In this document: positions 43,328 to 52,211 of the stretch, piece after piece
Position numbering within the stretch: the first letter of the stretch is position 1
Layout: each line of letters begins with the position of its first letter
Program-made: the position numbers and the translations under genes
The notes under the pieces: generated by a model
The model's input: the letters and a program-made list of their open reading frames with translations, nothing else
Database searches by the model: none
What the model was told of the DNA's origin: nothing
Origin: Tannockella sp964372125
GTDB lineage: Bacteria; Bacillota_I; Bacilli_A; Erysipelotrichales; Coprobacillaceae
DNA length: 64,000 bases
Direction of reading: 5' to 3'
NCBI GenBank assembly: GCA_964372125.1
Contig: CAYJPL010000007.1
Location: 1 to 64,000 of the forward strand

Positions 43328-44611
43328 TTATAACGCCCCTCTCTTAGCAAGATTTTTGTATTGTAAATAGTGTGTTGCTATTGCAGAAACTAATAATGGA
43401 ATAATATATAATGTGATTATTATTATAAAAGTCATGATTGATTGCTCATAATATGTGATATAGCTATATGAAATAATCATTACTAGCGGTAATGGCAGTA
43501 TAATAATTGAACTATATAGCAAAGCAACTTCCTGTTTTAATATATTTTTAATCTGTTTTGATGAGTAGCCAATATTTAATAACGTCTTATATTCACTATG
43601 TCTTTGTATCGTGTGATTCAAGTATTTACAAATTAGTGCAATACAAGAAAGTACTATTAGAAACAAATAACATATCAATGTAATATTGTACTCTATTCCA
43701 CCATTCACTTGTGTTGCAAGGGATGGTGAAAATATAGTTGGTATTGCAAGCAGGAATATCATGATAACCATAGTATTTTTGGTGGTTGATAGGTAGTAGG
43801 AAGTACTTATAAAAGTACTACTATTACAAAATAGATTTTTTTTCTTTAAGTATTCCAACATTCTTGGAACTGTATGATTAAGCATAATATATATACTAAG
43901 CACACAAACAAATGCTAGTAATATGTTTCTAGTCACATTAGTCGTAATATTTGATTCATATGTCGAAACGCTTATACTGGATGCATAAATTGAATAGCTA
44001 TATCCAATTATTGCCATCCATGACTTAACCCTTGAGTGTTTGTGATGTCGCAACCACTTTGTTTTTCTCTCTTTTTGTAAGTCCAATACACTGGTACGAA
44101 ATAGATATCCCATAGTAAAGAAAATCGTAACCGCAACAGTAGCCCCAAGAGATACAAATACAGATGTAAAAGTATCAATACTTATTACTGGATATAAACT
44201 TGCAAATACAGTCTGATATAAAAACATAATTATTCCATATCCTATAACTATTCCAAATGGTGCAACTAATAATAAAATGATTAGTATTTGATAGGCAATA
44301 TATCTAATTTTTGCAAACGTGCTTGCTCCACTAAGGTAGAGTAAGGAGAACTCTTTTCCCTTATAACTAAAATAGTAGTTTGTTGCATAAATAATGACTA
44401 TCCAGCAAAAAAAACACACAAATGTGGGCATTATATTTGCCAGTGTAACAGAAAAGACGCTAAACGATGAATCTATTGCGATGTTTGTATTTGTTCCAAT
44501 TTCAATGAATATAAATATTGAAGCTATTGAAAACAATAAAATCATACCATATACAAATGAGGCTTTATAATTTCGATTTAGCATTTTTAATGCAAAATTC
44601 ATAATATTCAT
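43328..44611 (-). CDS. FtsX-type ABC permease, short BceB-like
   Basis: 427-residue membrane protein with about ten hydrophobic segments and two FtsX coupling motifs, KGKEFSLLYLSGASTF and RHSEYKTLLNIGYSSKQ. This is the BceB core, but BceB proteins are usually about 650 residues with a large outside loop between segments 7 and 8; that loop is nearly absent here. Without it a sensing role is unlikely. A 239-residue anchored protein downstream might take that place. First gene of a three-gene operon. Confidence 0.82.
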   Translation of the reverse strand: MNIMNFALKMLNRNYKASFVYGMILLFSIASIFIFIEIGTNTNIAIDSSFSVFSVTLANIMPTFVCFFCWIVIIYATNYYFSYKGKEFSLLYLSGASTFAKIRYIAYQILIILLLVAPFGIVIGYGIIMFLYQTVFASLYPVISIDTFTSVFVSLGATVAVTIFFTMGYLFRTSVLDLQKERKTKWLRHHKHSRVKSWMAIIGYSYSIYASSISVSTYESNITTNVTRNILLAFVCVLSIYIMLNHTVPRMLEYLKKKNLFCNSSTFISTSYYLSTTKNTMVIMIFLLAIPTIFSPSLATQVNGGIEYNITLICYLFLIVLSCIALICKYLNHTIQRHSEYKTLLNIGYSSKQIKNILKQEVALLYSSIIILPLPLVMIISYSYITYYEQSIMTFIIIITLYIIPLLVSAIATHYLQYKNLAKRGAL

Positions 44612-44679
44612 ATAATTCCCTCCTTAGTTCAATTATAATCGTTCTTTCTATTATTATGCAAAGAATATATACATGAAAA

Positions 44680-44707
44680 AACCAAACCGAAAATTATCAG
44701 TTTGGTT
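44680..44707 (-). terminator. Terminator after glnN
   Basis: Stem AACCAAAC / GTTTGGTT followed by a short T run on the minus strand. Confidence 0.75.
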
Positions 44708-44737
44708 AATTTTTTATAATGCTTGTATGAATATATT

Positions 44738-46819
44738 CTATACTCCAAATAGTAAATCAATATACGTTGGCATTGGCCAGAAATCTGCCGCAACTTCTTC
44801 TTCTAAACAATCTACTACACTACGTAATTCATTCATTACTGTTAGTACATCATCTCTCCATGATTTTGCTTGTTCCACGATATCCATTGTACCATTTTCG
44901 ATAGCATTAATATTTTCTTCTAGTATATTTATTTGTGTTTTCATTTCTTTAGCAAGTCTTGCGATTTTTGATACATCATCTTTAATGAATTCAACATCAA
45001 TTCCTACTTCTTTTGATGTTAAATAACTTGCAGAAATGCTATCCAGGTAGCTAACGATAGCAGGATATAGCTGAGTTTTTGCCATTTTCACTGCAGTTAA
45101 TGCTTCTAGACGTATTGCCTTAGCATAATTATCATTTAGAATTTCATAGCGTGATTCTAATTCAACTGGTGTATAAACACCAAGTTTTTCAAATAATTCA
45201 ATATTTTTAGCCTCTTTTAGACAATCTAATGCATCAACAGTATTTTTATTATTTAATAATCCTCTACGTGCAGCTTCTTCTTCCCACTCTTTAGAATATC
45301 CATCACCATTGAAAATTACACGACGATGTTTTGAAATGAACTCTTTAATAACTTCATCAATTGTTTTTCCACTCTCAATTCTTGAAGCCATTTCATTCAT
45401 AGAATCTGCTAAAATTGTATTTAAAACAGTATTTGGACCTGCTATTGACTGGCTTGATCCAACTGCACGGAATTCAAATTTATTTCCTGTAAATGCAAAT
45501 GGAGACGTACGGTTACGGTCTGTTGTATCTTTAGCAAATGTTGGTACTACGGATACTCCAGTTTCAAAACGTTTCCCTGATTCTACAGTGTTTTCTTTTG
45601 TTCCATTACAAATCTCTTCAATTACGGAATCCAATTCATCTCCCAAGAAAATAGACACAATTGCTGGTGGTGCTTCATTAGCACCTAAACGGTGATCATT
45701 TCCTGCACTTGCAATTGACATACGAAGTAAATCCGCATATTTATCTACTGCACGAATCGTACATGCTAATGTTGCTAAAAATGGAACATTTTTAGCAGGT
45801 GTCGCAGTTGGATTAAATAAGTTTATCCCTGTATTTGTTACTACAGACCAGTTATCATGTTTCCCAGAACCGTTCACTCCAGCAAATGGTTTTTCATGTA
45901 ATAAACAACGTAGTCCTTGTTTTTTGGCAATATCTTGCATTAATTGCATTAATAAGTGATTATTATCAGTTGTAATATTCACTTTAGAATAAACACATGC
46001 AATTTCATGTTGTGCCGGTGCAACCTCATTGTGTTTTGTTTTTGATGGAATTCCATATTTCCATAACTCTCTATCAAGTTCTTCCATGAAAGCTCCAACT
46101 TTTCGTTTGATACTTCCAAAATAATGATCTTCTAACTCTTGCCCTTTTGGAGCAAGCGCACCAAACAAAGTACGTCCTGTTAATTTCAAGTCTATTCTTT
46201 CTTGAAAATATTTATCATCTACTAAAAAATATTCTTGTTCTGCACCAACAGATGCAGTTGCTTTAGTAACTCCAAGTTCTCCTAATAACGGCATTAAGCG
46301 CACAGTTGCTTTTGACAGTGCATCACTTGAACGCAGCAGTGGTGTTTTTTTATCTAATGCTTCTCCTGTATATGAACAAAATAATGTTGGAATATACAAT
46401 GATCCATCTTTAACAAATGCTGGTGATGTACAGTCCCAAGCAGTATACCCTCTTGCTTCGAATGTTGCACGCAGTCCCCCTGATGGAAATGATGATGCAT
46501 CTGGCTCCCCTTTACGAAGTGTTTTACCACTAAATTCTAACACTGCTTTATTTCCTGATGGCTCCATAAATGCATCATGTTTTTCTGCAGTTAATCCTGT
46601 CATTGGTGTAAACCAGTGAGTAAAGTGAGTTGCTCCATGTTCGACAGCCCAAATCTTCATTGCATTAGCAATTGCTGTTGCAGTTTCTTTAGAAAGTGGC
46701 TCCCCTTTATCTAATGCTTCATGAAATGCTTTATATGTTGACTTAGGAATACGTTCCTTCATTACGTCATCGCTAAATGTAAGACTTCCATATCCTTCTA
46801 CTAATTCATTAATTTCCAT
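44738..46819 (-). CDS. glnN: Glutamine synthetase type III
   Basis: Makes glutamine from glutamate and ammonia. 693 residues is the type III (GlnN) size; type I would be about 450. Visible are FTHWFTPMTGLTAEKHDAF, the active-site region HNEVAPAQHEIA and the conserved FAGVNGSGKHDNWS stretch. A long C-terminal helical region is typical of GSIII. No GlnR-type box was recognised upstream. This GS type is common in Bacteroidetes and in some gut Firmicutes, including Erysipelotrichia. The acn-icd operon could supply its glutamate through 2-oxoglutarate. Confidence 0.95.
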   Translation of the reverse strand: MEINELVEGYGSLTFSDDVMKERIPKSTYKAFHEALDKGEPLSKETATAIANAMKIWAVEHGATHFTHWFTPMTGLTAEKHDAFMEPSGNKAVLEFSGKTLRKGEPDASSFPSGGLRATFEARGYTAWDCTSPAFVKDGSLYIPTLFCSYTGEALDKKTPLLRSSDALSKATVRLMPLLGELGVTKATASVGAEQEYFLVDDKYFQERIDLKLTGRTLFGALAPKGQELEDHYFGSIKRKVGAFMEELDRELWKYGIPSKTKHNEVAPAQHEIACVYSKVNITTDNNHLLMQLMQDIAKKQGLRCLLHEKPFAGVNGSGKHDNWSVVTNTGINLFNPTATPAKNVPFLATLACTIRAVDKYADLLRMSIASAGNDHRLGANEAPPAIVSIFLGDELDSVIEEICNGTKENTVESGKRFETGVSVVPTFAKDTTDRNRTSPFAFTGNKFEFRAVGSSQSIAGPNTVLNTILADSMNEMASRIESGKTIDEVIKEFISKHRRVIFNGDGYSKEWEEEAARRGLLNNKNTVDALDCLKEAKNIELFEKLGVYTPVELESRYEILNDNYAKAIRLEALTAVKMAKTQLYPAIVSYLDSISASYLTSKEVGIDVEFIKDDVSKIARLAKEMKTQINILEENINAIENGTMDIVEQAKSWRDDVLTVMNELRSVVDCLEEEVAADFWPMPTYIDLLFGV

Positions 46820-46925
46820 GATAATCTCCTTCCATCTTCTCTCATGTCGATATTATACAATTATAAAGTATCACTTGTCGAGAAAAAATTGTCACTATTG
46901 TAATTTTTATGCAAAATAACAAAAA

Positions 46926-46946
46926 AAGCACTATTTATTAGTGCTT
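46926..46946 (-). terminator. Terminator after the PH-domain gene
   Basis: Stem AAGCACTA / TAGTGCTT with a five-base loop overlapping the stop codon, followed by T residues on the minus strand. Confidence 0.82.
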
Positions 46947-47428
46947 CTTGCTTCATTACGTTCTGCTTTACGTTGTCTTTTTTCAAAAGATTTGCGATTT
47001 GTAGCATATTCTTTAACTTGTACTTGAATACGTTTGTTAGCTGCATGAACCGTTCCTACAAAATCAACTCTATTTTTAGGTACTAATACGTAACGTTTTT
47101 TTCCTTCAGTATATAATTCTAATGCTCTTGGATGTGTAATAAATCTAGTCATTTTAGGAACTGGATCACAGATTGTTTCGCACATTAATAGTTGAATCTC
47201 TTTATCTTTTCCTAATCTTTTATGAATTGTTAAAGACTTTCTTGTAATACTATATTTGTACGGTCTAAAAAATCTTAAATACCCTATGATAAGTATACCT
47301 GCAACTGCAACTACGATTGCTTCTTGATACTGTTGTTGAAATGCAAGTACTGCTACATATAATAAATAAAACACTTGGAAAAATAGCTCAGCATCATTTT
47401 TTTGTTTTTTAAATTCTTTTGTTTCCAT
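46931..47428 (-). CDS. PH-domain-like small membrane protein
   Basis: 165 residues. Two hydrophobic segments near the N-terminus (about 15-32 and 36-50) form a hairpin in the membrane. A beta-rich domain follows (about 55-135, with YSITRKSLTIHKRL and ALELYTEGKKRYVLVPKNR) in the manner of bacterial PH domains, and a basic tail (about 142-165) ends it. The function is unknown. It is flanked by terminators and appears monocistronic. Confidence 0.7.
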   Translation of the reverse strand: METKEFKKQKNDAELFFQVFYLLYVAVLAFQQQYQEAIVVAVAGILIIGYLRFFRPYKYSITRKSLTIHKRLGKDKEIQLLMCETICDPVPKMTRFITHPRALELYTEGKKRYVLVPKNRVDFVGTVHAANKRIQVQVKEYATNRKSFEKRQRKAERNEARSTNK

Positions 47429-47528
47429 GTTAACTCCTCTTTTCTAAATCATTATATCGAAATTACATTGTAATAACAATGATAAATTATAAACCTATAA
47501 CTTATCACTAGTATTACATTTAAATAAA

Positions 47529-47557
47529 TAACAGGACGAATTATCTTCGCCCTGTTA
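47529..47557 (-). terminator. Terminator after celB
   Basis: Twelve-base stem (one wobble) TAACAGGGCGAA / TTCGTCCTGTTA on the minus strand, followed by TTTATTTATTT. Confidence 0.85.
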
Positions 47558-47584
47558 GTAACTTTGACAATTTACTAAATTATA

Positions 47585-48913
47585 TTATTCAGCAGCTTGT
47601 TTGTTTTGATATTTTTCGTAAGCCATTAAGAATGGTACGTAGCAGAACACTGATACTATGATACAGATTACTTGAGAAATAGCACCATTGATTTGTGCTC
47701 CTGTAGCAAGGTATCCTAGTAAGATTGGTGGAGTTGTCCAAGGTACTGGAAGTACTGCTGGTGGACAGAATCCAACTGTAGTTAAGAAGTAACCAATCAT
47801 TAATGTGATAGTTGCTGTAAATAAGAATGGAATACCTAAGATTGGATTTAATACCATTGGGATACCGAATGTTACAGTTTCATTGATATTGAATAATCCT
47901 GGAACGATTGATAATGAAGCGATTGCTCTATTGTCAGCACGTTTTGAGAAGATGAAGATTGCGATTACTAAACCGATTGTAACCCCAGATCCACCGAACT
48001 CACCGAACATTTGTAACATACCGATGTTCCATACGTTTTCTGGTGTTTTACCAGCTTTGAAAGCTTCTGTGTTTGCAACTAATAATGGTGTAAAGATTGA
48101 TTCTTTAACCGCTGCTAACATGTTGTTACCATGAATACCTACTAACCAGAATAACATGATTAATGTGTAGATAACGATTACACCTGGGATTGAAGCCCCA
48201 ATTGCAGTTAATGGTTCAGCGATTGCTGTTTTGATTACTGCATTAACTGGATTTCCTAGTAATTCTACTGAAGCTAACCCAATCATTGATGTGATAACTA
48301 AAACGATAAATGCAGGAATTAAAACTTCGAATGCACGAGAAACACCTGGTGGTACTGTATCAGGCATTTTGATTTTTAACCCGTCCATTTTTGCAAAGAA
48401 GCAGAATAATTCAACTGATAATACTGCAAAGATCATACCAGTAAATAACCCCGTTGCTCCTAATGCGTCACTGCTAATTGCTGTGAAAGTAGTTTCTGCT
48501 GCATTAGCATCGAAAAATTTATGCGCTGTTTCAGTAACTGTTAACCAAGCTGCGATCCCTAAGATTCCTGGGAAATATCCAGCTTTGTCAGCTCCTAAAT
48601 TCCAAATACCGATTTCGTTTGCGATACCAAATGTAATACCGATTGTAATACATGAGATAGTTGCAAAGAAGATTGCATCAAATGCAGGATTTAAAAATTC
48701 TAATGCCATGATTGGTGGGAAAATCCCTCCTAACCCTTGAGCATTTCCTTCTACAATATTATCATTAACTAAAACTTGCGTCCATAATAAACCAGCTGCC
48801 CCTGCGATAGTTAAAGGCATAAAGTTTTGGAATGCATTTTTAATTGCAGATAAATATTTGTTTTGTGCACACCAAGCACCTAAGCGCCCAAGTGTATCTG
48901 CCATTTTGTCCAT
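47585..48913 (-). CDS. celB: PTS lactose/cellobiose-type EIIC
   Basis: Membrane channel component of a lactose/cellobiose-family PTS, about 442 residues with about ten hydrophobic segments. The family stretch GIHGNNMLAAVKESIFTPLL and the FNINETVTFGIPMVLNPILGIPF region are clear. A longer frame adds 12 residues, but GGGAGG lies 8 bases before the ATG at 48911-48913. No EIIA or EIIB gene is adjacent, so these must be encoded elsewhere. A cre site in its promoter and a GntR gene upstream indicate catabolite and substrate control. The GH4 and GH1 phospho-glucosidases would use the imported sugar. Confidence 0.9.
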   Translation of the reverse strand: MDKMADTLGRLGAWCAQNKYLSAIKNAFQNFMPLTIAGAAGLLWTQVLVNDNIVEGNAQGLGGIFPPIMALEFLNPAFDAIFFATISCITIGITFGIANEIGIWNLGADKAGYFPGILGIAAWLTVTETAHKFFDANAAETTFTAISSDALGATGLFTGMIFAVLSVELFCFFAKMDGLKIKMPDTVPPGVSRAFEVLIPAFIVLVITSMIGLASVELLGNPVNAVIKTAIAEPLTAIGASIPGVIVIYTLIMLFWLVGIHGNNMLAAVKESIFTPLLVANTEAFKAGKTPENVWNIGMLQMFGEFGGSGVTIGLVIAIFIFSKRADNRAIASLSIVPGLFNINETVTFGIPMVLNPILGIPFLFTATITLMIGYFLTTVGFCPPAVLPVPWTTPPILLGYLATGAQINGAISQVICIIVSVFCYVPFLMAYEKYQNKQAAE

Positions 48914-48954
48914 ATTTTGTTCCTCCCTTAAAATATTTTTTCTAGACACTTACT

Positions 48955-48983
48955 ATTATAGAATTGTAAGCGCTATAAGTCAA
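48955..48983 (-). promoter_or_regulatory. celB promoter
   Basis: Minus-strand TTGACT (48978-48983), 17-base spacer, TATAAT (48955-48960): near-consensus. The spacer contains a cre site. Confidence 0.85.
48965..48978. promoter_or_regulatory. cre site (CcpA operator) in the celB promoter
   Basis: TGTAAGCGCTATAA matches the cre consensus TGWAARCGYTWWCW at 13 of 14 positions and lies between the -35 and -10 of celB. CcpA bound with Ser-phosphorylated HPr, made by HprK, would block this promoter. Confidence 0.78.
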
Positions 48984-49043
48984 TGGTTTTTTGATAAAAA
49001 GTACCATACTTTTAATTTTATTTTCATCAAGTGAAAATACACC

Positions 49044-49760
49044 CTATTTTACACTTACAATATGGAAATTAAAATCTCTATAATGAAACCTCGATCTTGA
49101 AAATTCAAAGATTACACCACTACTTAAAAATGTCAATTGTTCTATTTCAATATATGGTTCATTTTCTTTTAGTAATAAATACTTTTGTTCTAACGTAGTA
49201 GATAAAAAAGAACGTATTGTTTTATGCATACTCTGTATTTTAAAATTGCATCCATTTTCAACATACTGATAAATTGATTTTTCAATTACGTCTTTTGATA
49301 AATCCGGTAAGATTGATATTGGTATATAAATATCTTCTAGCGAATAGATATCCTCATCTAAGAATCTTTGACGTATTATATGATACACAAATGAACCTTC
49401 TTCGATTTGCAAGTGATTACTTATTATTGCATCACTAGGTACTACCTCAAATGTTATTACTTTGGATGTAACTTTTTTTTGTTGACCATAGGTCCTTGTT
49501 AGTCCAATATTTAGATTTCCTTGGTTTTCACTTCCCATTGCTACACCAGGATCATAATCTTTTACAAAGGTACCAGCTCCACGTCGACGTACAATCAACC
49601 CTTCCTTAACCAATATTTCTAGCGCTTTTTTCATTGTTTCTTTATTACAATGATAGCTCACACACAAAACATATTCATAAGGAAGCTTTTGACCATAGGT
49701 ATATGTTTGATTTTGTATCTTACTACGCAAATCATCTGCTATTTCAATATACTTGACCAT
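49044..49760 (-). CDS. GntR-family (HutC-type) transcriptional regulator
   Basis: 238 residues: a winged helix (about 5-75, with KALEILVKEGLIVRRRGAGTFVKD) and a UTRA ligand domain (about 95-230) of the HutC/TreR type that senses phosphosugars. A longer frame starts 18 codons earlier, but GGGAG lies 8 bases before the ATG at 49758-49760. It sits upstream of the EIIC gene on the same strand, so that gene is the likely target, with a cellobiose- or beta-glucoside-6-phosphate ligand. I cannot pick its operator with confidence. Confidence 0.85.
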   Translation of the reverse strand: MVKYIEIADDLRSKIQNQTYTYGQKLPYEYVLCVSYHCNKETMKKALEILVKEGLIVRRRGAGTFVKDYDPGVAMGSENQGNLNIGLTRTYGQQKKVTSKVITFEVVPSDAIISNHLQIEEGSFVYHIIRQRFLDEDIYSLEDIYIPISILPDLSKDVIEKSIYQYVENGCNFKIQSMHKTIRSFLSTTLEQKYLLLKENEPYIEIEQLTFLSSGVIFEFSRSRFHYRDFNFHIVSVK

Positions 49761-49873
49761 TACAATTCTCCCTTCTGTTACTTTATAAAAAAAAGCTATC
49801 TTATGATTCATCATAATTTAGCCTATATATATAAAATACCATATTTATTTTTTTTATGCACTATATTTTACAC

Positions 49874-50419
49874 TTAATTTGTAAGCGGTATCTTCTTCAC
49901 TTCTGCTCCATCAAATGTTTTGATAGAAAATTCATTATCAACTAGCAGTCCATAACTGTTAGTTCCTTGTTTTGGAAGTGAAATTGATGAAGGGTTGCAC
50001 ACATATATATTTCCAACTTTTTTTGCAAGTGGAATATGAAAATGCCCATACATTAATACACTACCTGGTTTTAAATCTGGTAATTTTTCTTCATCATATA
50101 TATGTCCATGTGTTAAGTAAAAAGAAATACCATTAAACTCTACTTCTTTATGACTTGTTGAATTGTCAAACTGTAAAACCATTTGATCAACTTCACTATC
50201 ACAATTCCCTTTTACTGCAATAATTGAATCCGCATGTTCATTTAATAATTCTGATACTTTCATACAATCATATTCTGTTGGAAACGGATTACGTGGTCCA
50301 TGATAAAGTATATCACCTAAAATCACTAATTTATCGAATCGTTCTTTTAAAAAAATATCAATTGCTTTTTTAGCAAAATAATAACTTCCGTGAATATCAC
50401 TAATAAACATTACTTTCAT
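49874..50419 (-). CDS. YfcE-like metallophosphoesterase
   Basis: 181-residue cytosolic phosphodiesterase. The calcineurin-like metal motifs are SDIHG (7-11), GDILYHGPRNP, GNCD and LTHGHIYD followed by YGHFH. The size and the LYHGPRNP loop place it in the YfcE/MJ0936 group, whose natural substrate is unclear. It follows the APH(3')-like gene by 9 bases and may share its transcript. Confidence 0.88.
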   Translation of the reverse strand: MKVMFISDIHGSYYFAKKAIDIFLKERFDKLVILGDILYHGPRNPFPTEYDCMKVSELLNEHADSIIAVKGNCDSEVDQMVLQFDNSTSHKEVEFNGISFYLTHGHIYDEEKLPDLKPGSVLMYGHFHIPLAKKVGNIYVCNPSSISLPKQGTNSYGLLVDNEFSIKTFDGAEVKKIPLTN

Positions 50420-50428
50420 GTTTTTCTC

Positions 50429-51211
50429 CTAACCTACTATCAATTCATCAAGAAGTAGATAGTATATAAATTTTTGTTTATTAAATTTCTTTATTCCATA
50501 ACTTTTTAAAAACAGTAATACATGTCCCCTTGTAAATTCATTTCCTGACATTTCAATATTGTATCTAAGCGTACGAATTGCAATCGATAAGTCTAAATAC
50601 CTATCACATATTCCAATACCGACAACATCTATATACCCGATGTTACCACTATCTACAATTATGTTTGGCATACATGGATCTCCATGACATAAAACTAAAT
50701 CATCCTCTATTATATCTAATGATCTTAGCAATTCATAAATTTCTGTAACAGATTTATCTTGTAGTTCTTTTTCAAAATAAGTGTTTGTAAGTTTATTATT
50801 TTTATAGTCCATCTCAATTTGCATTAACTTATCTTTTAATGAATGGTTATGAGGCAGTTTTGAATAATCTATTGAATGGAACCTCCTAAGTGCCTTTGAA
50901 AATTCTATAATCATACTTTTTGGATTATCAAACGTATTTTCTTGAAACATTACCCCCGGAAGCTTCTCCATAATACAATAATAGATATCATCAACCTTAC
51001 CAAAATCATAAACAGTAGGAACCATTATATGTTGTTTTAGCCAATGTAGATTATTTGCCTCTATATATACTTCTTTTCTTTTCGAAACCTTCACAACTAC
51101 ATCTTTGCCTTCATACCCCTGTTCTATAATATATACATCATCACCCGAAAAACCTATTGGTGCTTTTATAGCGTTTTGTAATTGTAATCCTGGTACTTTT
51201 TCTAACAACAC
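50429..51211 (-). CDS. APH(3')-like aminoglycoside phosphotransferase homologue
   Basis: 260-residue kinase-fold protein of the APH(3') family, which phosphorylates and inactivates kanamycin-type aminoglycosides. The ATP-anchoring K41 and E51, the catalytic CHGDPCMPN with D178 and N183, and the metal site IDVVGIGICDRYLDL with D195 are all present. The C-terminus (YYLLLDELIVG) closely resembles the YYILLDELF end of APH(3')-III. Start is GTG (51209-51211), with a G-rich site upstream. It has no transposon or plasmid context, so it may be an ancestral chromosomal gene. Activity and drug spectrum are not shown; homoserine or choline kinases share this fold. Confidence 0.82.
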   Translation of the reverse strand: MLLEKVPGLQLQNAIKAPIGFSGDDVYIIEQGYEGKDVVVKVSKRKEVYIEANNLHWLKQHIMVPTVYDFGKVDDIYYCIMEKLPGVMFQENTFDNPKSMIIEFSKALRRFHSIDYSKLPHNHSLKDKLMQIEMDYKNNKLTNTYFEKELQDKSVTEIYELLRSLDIIEDDLVLCHGDPCMPNIIVDSGNIGYIDVVGIGICDRYLDLSIAIRTLRYNIEMSGNEFTRGHVLLFLKSYGIKKFNKQKFIYYLLLDELIVG

Positions 51212-51231
51212 AATATCCCCCTTCTAAAAAA

Positions 51232-51250
51232 GAGGATGCTACGCATCCTC
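51232..51250 (-). terminator. Terminator after the GyrI-like gene
   Basis: Perfect eight-base stem GAGGATGC / GCATCCTC overlapping the stop codon, followed by TTTTTT on the minus strand. It separates the GyrI-like gene from the APH-like gene. Confidence 0.88.
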
Positions 51251-51847
51251 AATAGCATATCTTACAATTGTTTTTAAATCTTCTGGTTCCACTCTAGCCG
51301 GATCATTTAAATAAATCTCGTGATGGTATCCACTAAGCTTCATGTTTTCAACAGTAATATATTCCATAATTTTTTTTGTAGTATCGATTTCTGTATTATA
51401 AGCACCCTTATGTAACATTTGTAGACATTGACCTTCATCTCTATCTTTTTGATACACTTGATTTGCTAATACATCATCAATTTTATCTTTTACTCGTATA
51501 AGACATTTAGAAAATAAATTAGAATCTAACATCGTTGGAAACGACATCATTAATGTGAATATTAGACTATCTTTTCTAGAAACATCAAAATGAGTATTGT
51601 CATACGTATCCCACATACCTTCAAGTGGTGGTATTGTATAAGTAATCCCTTGTTCTTTTAATATTGCTTTTACCTCTTTAGAAAATAACTTTAATACTTT
51701 AGACTTTTGTTTAAACTCCTCAGTTTTTGGATTTCCAATACCATCAATCATTATAAACGTCATATTTTCAACATTTAAATGTTTAATTTTAGATTGTGAG
51801 GCACTATATTGCGATTTATATACTTTTTTTATATCAAAAGTTTGCAT
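51239..51847 (-). CDS. GyrI-like small-molecule-binding domain protein
   Basis: 202 residues of the COG4832 GyrI-like type: the N-terminal DIKKVYKSQYSAS, the ENMTFIMIDGIGNP strand, the PPLEGMWDT loop and a later HEIYLNDPARVEPEDLKTIVRYAI end. This fold binds diverse drug-like molecules in related regulators, yet this protein has no DNA-binding part. Its terminator isolates it from the APH-like gene downstream. The biological role is unknown. Confidence 0.82.
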   Translation of the reverse strand: MQTFDIKKVYKSQYSASQSKIKHLNVENMTFIMIDGIGNPKTEEFKQKSKVLKLFSKEVKAILKEQGITYTIPPLEGMWDTYDNTHFDVSRKDSLIFTLMMSFPTMLDSNLFSKCLIRVKDKIDDVLANQVYQKDRDEGQCLQMLHKGAYNTEIDTTKKIMEYITVENMKLSGYHHEIYLNDPARVEPEDLKTIVRYAIEDA

Positions 51848-51952
51848 GTACCTTCCTCCTTACTACAATTATATATAATATCTATATTATTTAGATATTT
51901 CAAGAATAAATTATAAAATTGTATCAATTTTAATACAAAAGCACTCATTCTT

Positions 51953-52210
51953 TTATAATCTTGTTAGTTTTTCATCTAAAATATTACGTATTCCTTCTTT
52001 GGTCGCAACACCTTCATGAAGCTTCTTATCACCATCAAAAATAGTTGGTACGTAATAATAATCATACTGACTAGCTAGTGCTTCATCAACTTGTTCATCA
52101 ATCACTTCAATTTCTATTGTTTGGTAACTTGGATTTTCACTGTATAACTCTTCTAACCACTTGCGGGCACGTTTACAGTGTGGACAATTCTCTAATATAA
52201 ATAGTTTCAT
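51953..52210 (-). CDS. Glutaredoxin/thioredoxin-like protein
   Basis: 85-residue thioredoxin-fold protein with the redox motif C9-P-H-C12 at the end of the first strand and the cis-proline VPT near residue 55. The short form is glutaredoxin-like. It is placed immediately after the cyclophilin gene (1-base gap) in the walJ-rlmH-ppiB operon. A substrate cannot be named. Confidence 0.83.
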   Translation of the reverse strand: MKLFILENCPHCKRARKWLEELYSENPSYQTIEIEVIDEQVDEALASQYDYYYVPTIFDGDKKLHEGVATKEGIRNILDEKLTRL

Positions 52211-52211
52211 A

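Noticed and set aside
46861..47046. 61-residue frame downstream of the PH-domain gene
   Set aside because: It overlaps the PH-domain gene and its terminator, and has no supporting start signal.
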